The notes below the pieces were generated by a model. That model saw only the letters and a list, made by a program, of their open reading frames with translations. It did no database searches and was not told the DNA's origin. Of a stretch of 11,463 nucleotides of DNA, positions 9,124 through 11,463 are shown piece after piece. The translations under genes and the position numbers were made by a program. The stretch lies in assembly GCA_003024985.2 (NCBI GenBank), contig PXIH01S0008350.1; one strand, written 5' to 3'. Numbering within the stretch: position 1 is the first letter of the stretch; each line of letters starts with the position of its first letter. Origin of the DNA: Euperipatoides rowelli (taxonomy: Eukaryota > Onychophora > Udeonychophora > Euonychophora > Peripatopsidae).

Positions 9124-9284
9124 TTTTCTTTTCTTCGTTTTTTTTTTTTTTTACTTTTTAACGATATTAAAAAAAAAAAAAAATGTTAATTCAGCAATAT
9201 TCACCTTAAAGTGGCACTATAACTTTTTTCTTATTCAACTGCATAGCTTCCCGTAACAAAATACTTGTTTTAACTATATCAATG
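9124..9284 (-). other. 5' leader of the gypsy element with a T15/A15 foldback
   Basis: Untranslated stretch between the primer binding site and gag. It holds 15 T at 9138-9152 and 15 A at 9169-9183, separated by 16 nt, which can fold into a perfect 15-bp A-T hairpin in DNA or RNA. Such leaders usually carry packaging and dimerisation signals in this family; no specific role is shown here. Confidence 0.7.
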
Positions 9285-9304
9285 CAATCCCATCTTCATC
9301 GCCA
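9285..9304 (-). promoter_or_regulatory. Primer binding site, tRNA-Ser(GCT) type
   Basis: On the minus strand, TGGCGATGAAGATGGG begins two bases after the 5' LTR. As I recall metazoan tRNA-Ser(GCT), whose 3' end gives TGGCGACGAGGATGGG, it matches 16 of the first 18 bases, both differences being transitions and one at a CpG. Reverse transcription would start from this annealed tRNA. Confidence 0.8.
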
Positions 9305-9306
9305 TA

Positions 9307-9492
9307 TGGTGTATATGCCAAAAGTACTTTGACAAGTAATAATACTGAGACAAACTTTTATAGATGAGATTTTATTTATTAAAAGATATCTGGAATTCAA
9401 ATTGGAGATGATAGAAGTACATCCAATGCCATTCAATACTTCCCCATCTGCTAGTCTCCCACACAGATCTTGTTCCACACAAGATTACAACA
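9307..9492 (-). repeat. 5' LTR of the Ty3/gypsy element
   Basis: This 186-bp segment is a direct repeat of 4835-5029 with TG...CA ends on the minus strand. It lies immediately upstream of the primer binding site. It holds a TATA-like CTATAAAA (9356-9363) and overlapping AATAAA signals (9371-9380). The minus-strand frame within it is not a gene. Confidence 0.93.
9356..9363 (-). promoter_or_regulatory. Candidate TATA box in the 5' LTR
   Basis: CTATAAAA on the minus strand, also present in the 3' LTR, is the best TATA-like word in the LTR and could position transcription of the element. It lies downstream of the AATAAA words, as in LTRs whose poly(A) signal sits in U3. No promoter activity is implied for this old copy. 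Confidence 0.35.
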
Positions 9493-9543
9493 TATACCAC
9501 ACATACCTTTCCTAAAATCCTTACCGGTATTGGGTACCTTTAG
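9493..9543. repeat. 31-bp minisatellite, right part
   Basis: The sequence cacatacctttcctaaaatc followed by cttaccgg matches the minisatellite unit at 4640-4834. A partial copy, tattgggtacctttag, follows. It continues the array on the far side of the retrotransposon. Confidence 0.75.
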
Positions 9544-10611
9544 TATGCATACCAGCCATACCTGCCTACTTTCATTACTGAAGACAGCCAAGTCTGTTAG
9601 GCATTTAGTTTGGGAAACCCACAGCAGTCAAATCAATGCATGTATGCAACTTCGGGCAAGTACCAAAAGGTAATCAAGAAAATTTGAATATCTGTATGAG
9701 AGGTTTTTTTCATGCCTAAATACCTCACTTCGAATAAAAGATCTAAGTGAAATTAATAATGTAGAAAAAAGTGTTGTTGCCTAGCAGATTTGTTCAGTGG
9801 AAACATCGACTGCTAAAACCTTGTAAGTGCATATACCAAAAGTCGGGGACTCCATGAGTTCCCAAGATTGATTCCAGTCTATCCTAAAATTATTGGGATT
9901 TTGTCCTGGCAGTTTTCTCAAAAGTAATGAACAGAAGGCCAATTCAAACACTTGGAAGAAGTAGCAATTAATATTAAGATATTCAAGTAAAAAATGAAAT
10001 ATGTAAAGAGTATATAGTATCATAGATAGTTGTAAATAAAAATGGAGGACTTTGTACCTTAATGTTTTAAAAAGAAAATAACAACAAGGTACAAAAACAA
10101 GTAATTCAAGATTCAGAAGATGAAGGAAAAAAGCAAAGTGTCATGATAGGAAGAACTTATAAAATAATTTGAGATTCTGAGTCAGTTTGAAGAGAGTTGT
10201 TATTGTTAAATATCTATACTTCAAGTTAATTGAAATGAAGTATGGAGAGCTTCATTTTTTAAAAAATTAAATTATTTAAAAGACATTAAAAAATTTTTTT
10301 GAACTAATAATCTCAGGACTGAACAAAAACTCTGATTTTCTCAAAATATTTAATTTTTTTTTTTTTAATTGAGGTTTTCCTCCTTTAAGTTTTCTTATGA
10401 TGTATGTATTTTTATTATTTGGAAAATTAGATGTCTTTATATTTTCCAGGGTATCAAGTAGAATTATTGTATTTTGTGGCTAAGAGAAGACTTTCATTTT
10501 CAACTTAAATATCTTACTTTCACTTTTTAAAAAAAAAAAAAAAAAATAACCTATATATTATTAACAAAATGAAATTAAAACTCTAAAGGAAAATTCAAAC
10601 CCTACATTTCT
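9544..10611. other. AT-rich non-coding stretch, no gene recognised
   Basis: The frames at 9470-9673 (plus) and 9781-10023 (minus) overlap repeats or lack any recognisable family, and the minus frame has no supporting context. A 10-bp inverted repeat (tttgtacctt at 10051-10060, aaggtacaaa at 10086-10095) and a run of 18 A at 10529-10546 are present. Otherwise nothing is seen. Confidence 0.5.
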
Positions 10612-11463
10612 TGGTCAAACTGAGTAGCTCAGAGTCAAACTGAACAGCTCAGTGTCAAACTGAGCAGATTGAGTCAAACTGAACAGCTCAGTGTCAAACC
10701 GAGCAGATTGTAGTCAAATTGATCATCTCGGTGCATGACTGAGCATCTCAGAGTCAAACTGAGCAGCTTGGAGTCAAACTGAGCAGCTTGGAGTCAAACT
10801 GAGAAGCTTGGAGTCAAACTGAGTAGCTTGAGTCAAACTGAGAAGCTTGGAATCAAACTGAGTAGATTGAGTCAAACTGAGAAGCTTAGAGTCAAACTGA
10901 GAAGATTGAGTCAAACTGAGAAGCTTGGAGTCAAACTTAGAAGATTGAGTCAAACTGAGAAGCTTGGACTCAAACTGAGTAGCCTGAGTCAAACTGAGAA
11001 GCTTGGAATCAAACTGAGTAGATTGAGTCAAACTGAGAAGCTTGGAGTCAAACTGAGAAGATTGAATCAAACTGAGAAGCTTGGAGTCAAACTGAGTATA
11101 TTGAGTCAAACTGAGAAGCTTGGAGTCAAACTGAACAGCTTGGAGTCAAACTGAGCAGATTGAGTCAAACTGAACAGCTCAGTGTCAAGCTGAGCAGCTC
11201 AGAGTCAAAATGAGCAGCTCAGAGTCAAACTGAGCAGCTCAGAGTCAAACTGAGCAGCTTGGTGTCAAACTGAGTAGATTGAGTCAAACTGAGAAGCTTG
11301 AAGTCAAACTGAGAAGCTTGAAGTCAAACTGAGTAGATTGTGTCAAACTGCGAAGCTTGGAGTCAAAATGAGTAGATTGAGTCAAACTGAGAAGCTTGGA
11401 GTCAAACTGAGAAGATTGAGTCAAACTGAGAAGCTTGGATTCAAACTGAGTAGCTTGAGTCAA
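10612..11463. repeat. Satellite of ~20-bp units with 39-bp dimeric order
   Basis: At least 40 tandem copies of gagtcaaactgagaagcttg and close variants run off the right edge of the window. From about 10800 to 11130, and again near the end, a 20-bp form (ending aagcttg) mostly alternates with a 19-bp form (ending tagatt or similar), giving a 39-bp dimer. The flanking parts (10612-10800 and about 11150-11270) are less regular, mainly 20-bp units with cagctcag or cagattg. Because 39 is divisible by 3, reading frames stay open on both strands (10774-11109 minus, 10828-11154 plus) as 13-residue repeats. I take these as by-products, not genes. HindIII-type AAGCTT words recur through the array. Confidence 0.95.

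Larger units (their letters stand above)
4835..9492 (-). mobile_element. Full-length, decayed Ty3/gypsy LTR retrotransposon (Mag-like)
   Basis: This 4,658-bp element has every landmark of a Ty3/gypsy (Metaviridae) retrotransposon in order on the minus strand: 5' LTR, primer binding site, leader, gag with zinc knuckles, protease, reverse transcriptase, RNase H, integrase, polypurine tract, 3' LTR. No envelope gene or chromodomain is visible. The order RT, RNase H, integrase separates Ty3/gypsy from Ty1/copia. The serine-tRNA primer site, short LTRs, small size and the FQDD form of the catalytic box point to the Mag lineage (inference from family knowledge). The copy is non-autonomous: coding frames shift repeatedly, carry many stops and have lost catalytic or metal-binding residues. 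The LTRs differ by about 14 substitutions plus 9 gap bases, so the insertion is not recent. No clean target-site duplication is seen: ggta at 4831-4834 against tata at 9493-9496. Confidence 0.95.

Noticed and set aside
9781-10023. 80-codon minus-strand open frame
   Set aside because: No recognisable family, AT-driven composition at its start, and no supporting signals.
10051-10095. 10-bp inverted repeat tttgtacctt / aaggtacaaa
   Set aside because: Short and simple enough for chance in this composition; no repeat of the motif elsewhere in the window.
10774-11154. Long open frames on both strands with 13-residue repeats
   Set aside because: They are the direct consequence of a 39-bp satellite period, have no ATG-supported context, and mirror each other on both strands.
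10612-11463. CRISPR-like appearance of the regular repeats
   Set aside because: The units abut with no unique spacers, and the window is eukaryotic.

Overview
The window is AT-rich, gene-poor DNA from a eukaryote, most likely an invertebrate animal. The evidence is a non-LTR (LINE) reverse transcriptase relic, a complete but decayed Ty3/gypsy LTR retrotransposon of the kind found across metazoans (primed by a serine tRNA), long GATA and TG microsatellites, and a short-period satellite. I see no intact host protein-coding gene, no tRNA or rRNA gene, and nothing bacterial. Single N calls occur at 234, 3526, 5135, 6867 and 8291. I cannot place the species.

Layout. Positions 1-667 (minus strand) hold part of a LINE reverse transcriptase with two in-frame stops and a ruined catalytic box; it runs off the left edge. 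Positions 668-4638 are mostly non-coding. They contain a weak exon-like segment at 1650-1761, a 23-nt palindrome at 2501-2523, two imperfect foldbacks (3256-3322 and 3833-3892), a GATA tract of about 180 bp, and a TG tract.

Positions 4640-4834 carry a degenerate 31-bp minisatellite. It is interrupted by the retrotransposon at 4835-9492 and resumes at 9493-9543. The retrotransposon lies on the minus strand: 5' LTR (9307-9492), tRNA-Ser-type primer binding site (9285-9304), leader with a T15/A15 foldback, gag, then protease, reverse transcriptase, RNase H and integrase, a G11 polypurine tract, and the 3' LTR (4835-5029). The coding part can be followed almost end to end by switching frames. It carries many stops and frameshifts and has lost key residues in the gag zinc knuckle, the protease, the integrase zinc finger and the integrase catalytic triad. 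The LTRs differ at about 14 aligned positions plus 9 gap bases, so the insertion is old and the element cannot move by itself.

Positions 9544-10611 are AT-rich with no recognisable gene. Positions 10612-11463 (running off the right edge) are a satellite with a basic unit of about 20 bp. Much of it is organised as a 39-bp dimer, which by length alone keeps reading frames open on both strands.

I did not find a new functional system. The points most worth a second look are the satellite's dimeric order, the retrotransposon nested inside a minisatellite, the hairpin in the retrotransposon leader, and the two isolated foldbacks in the non-coding part.
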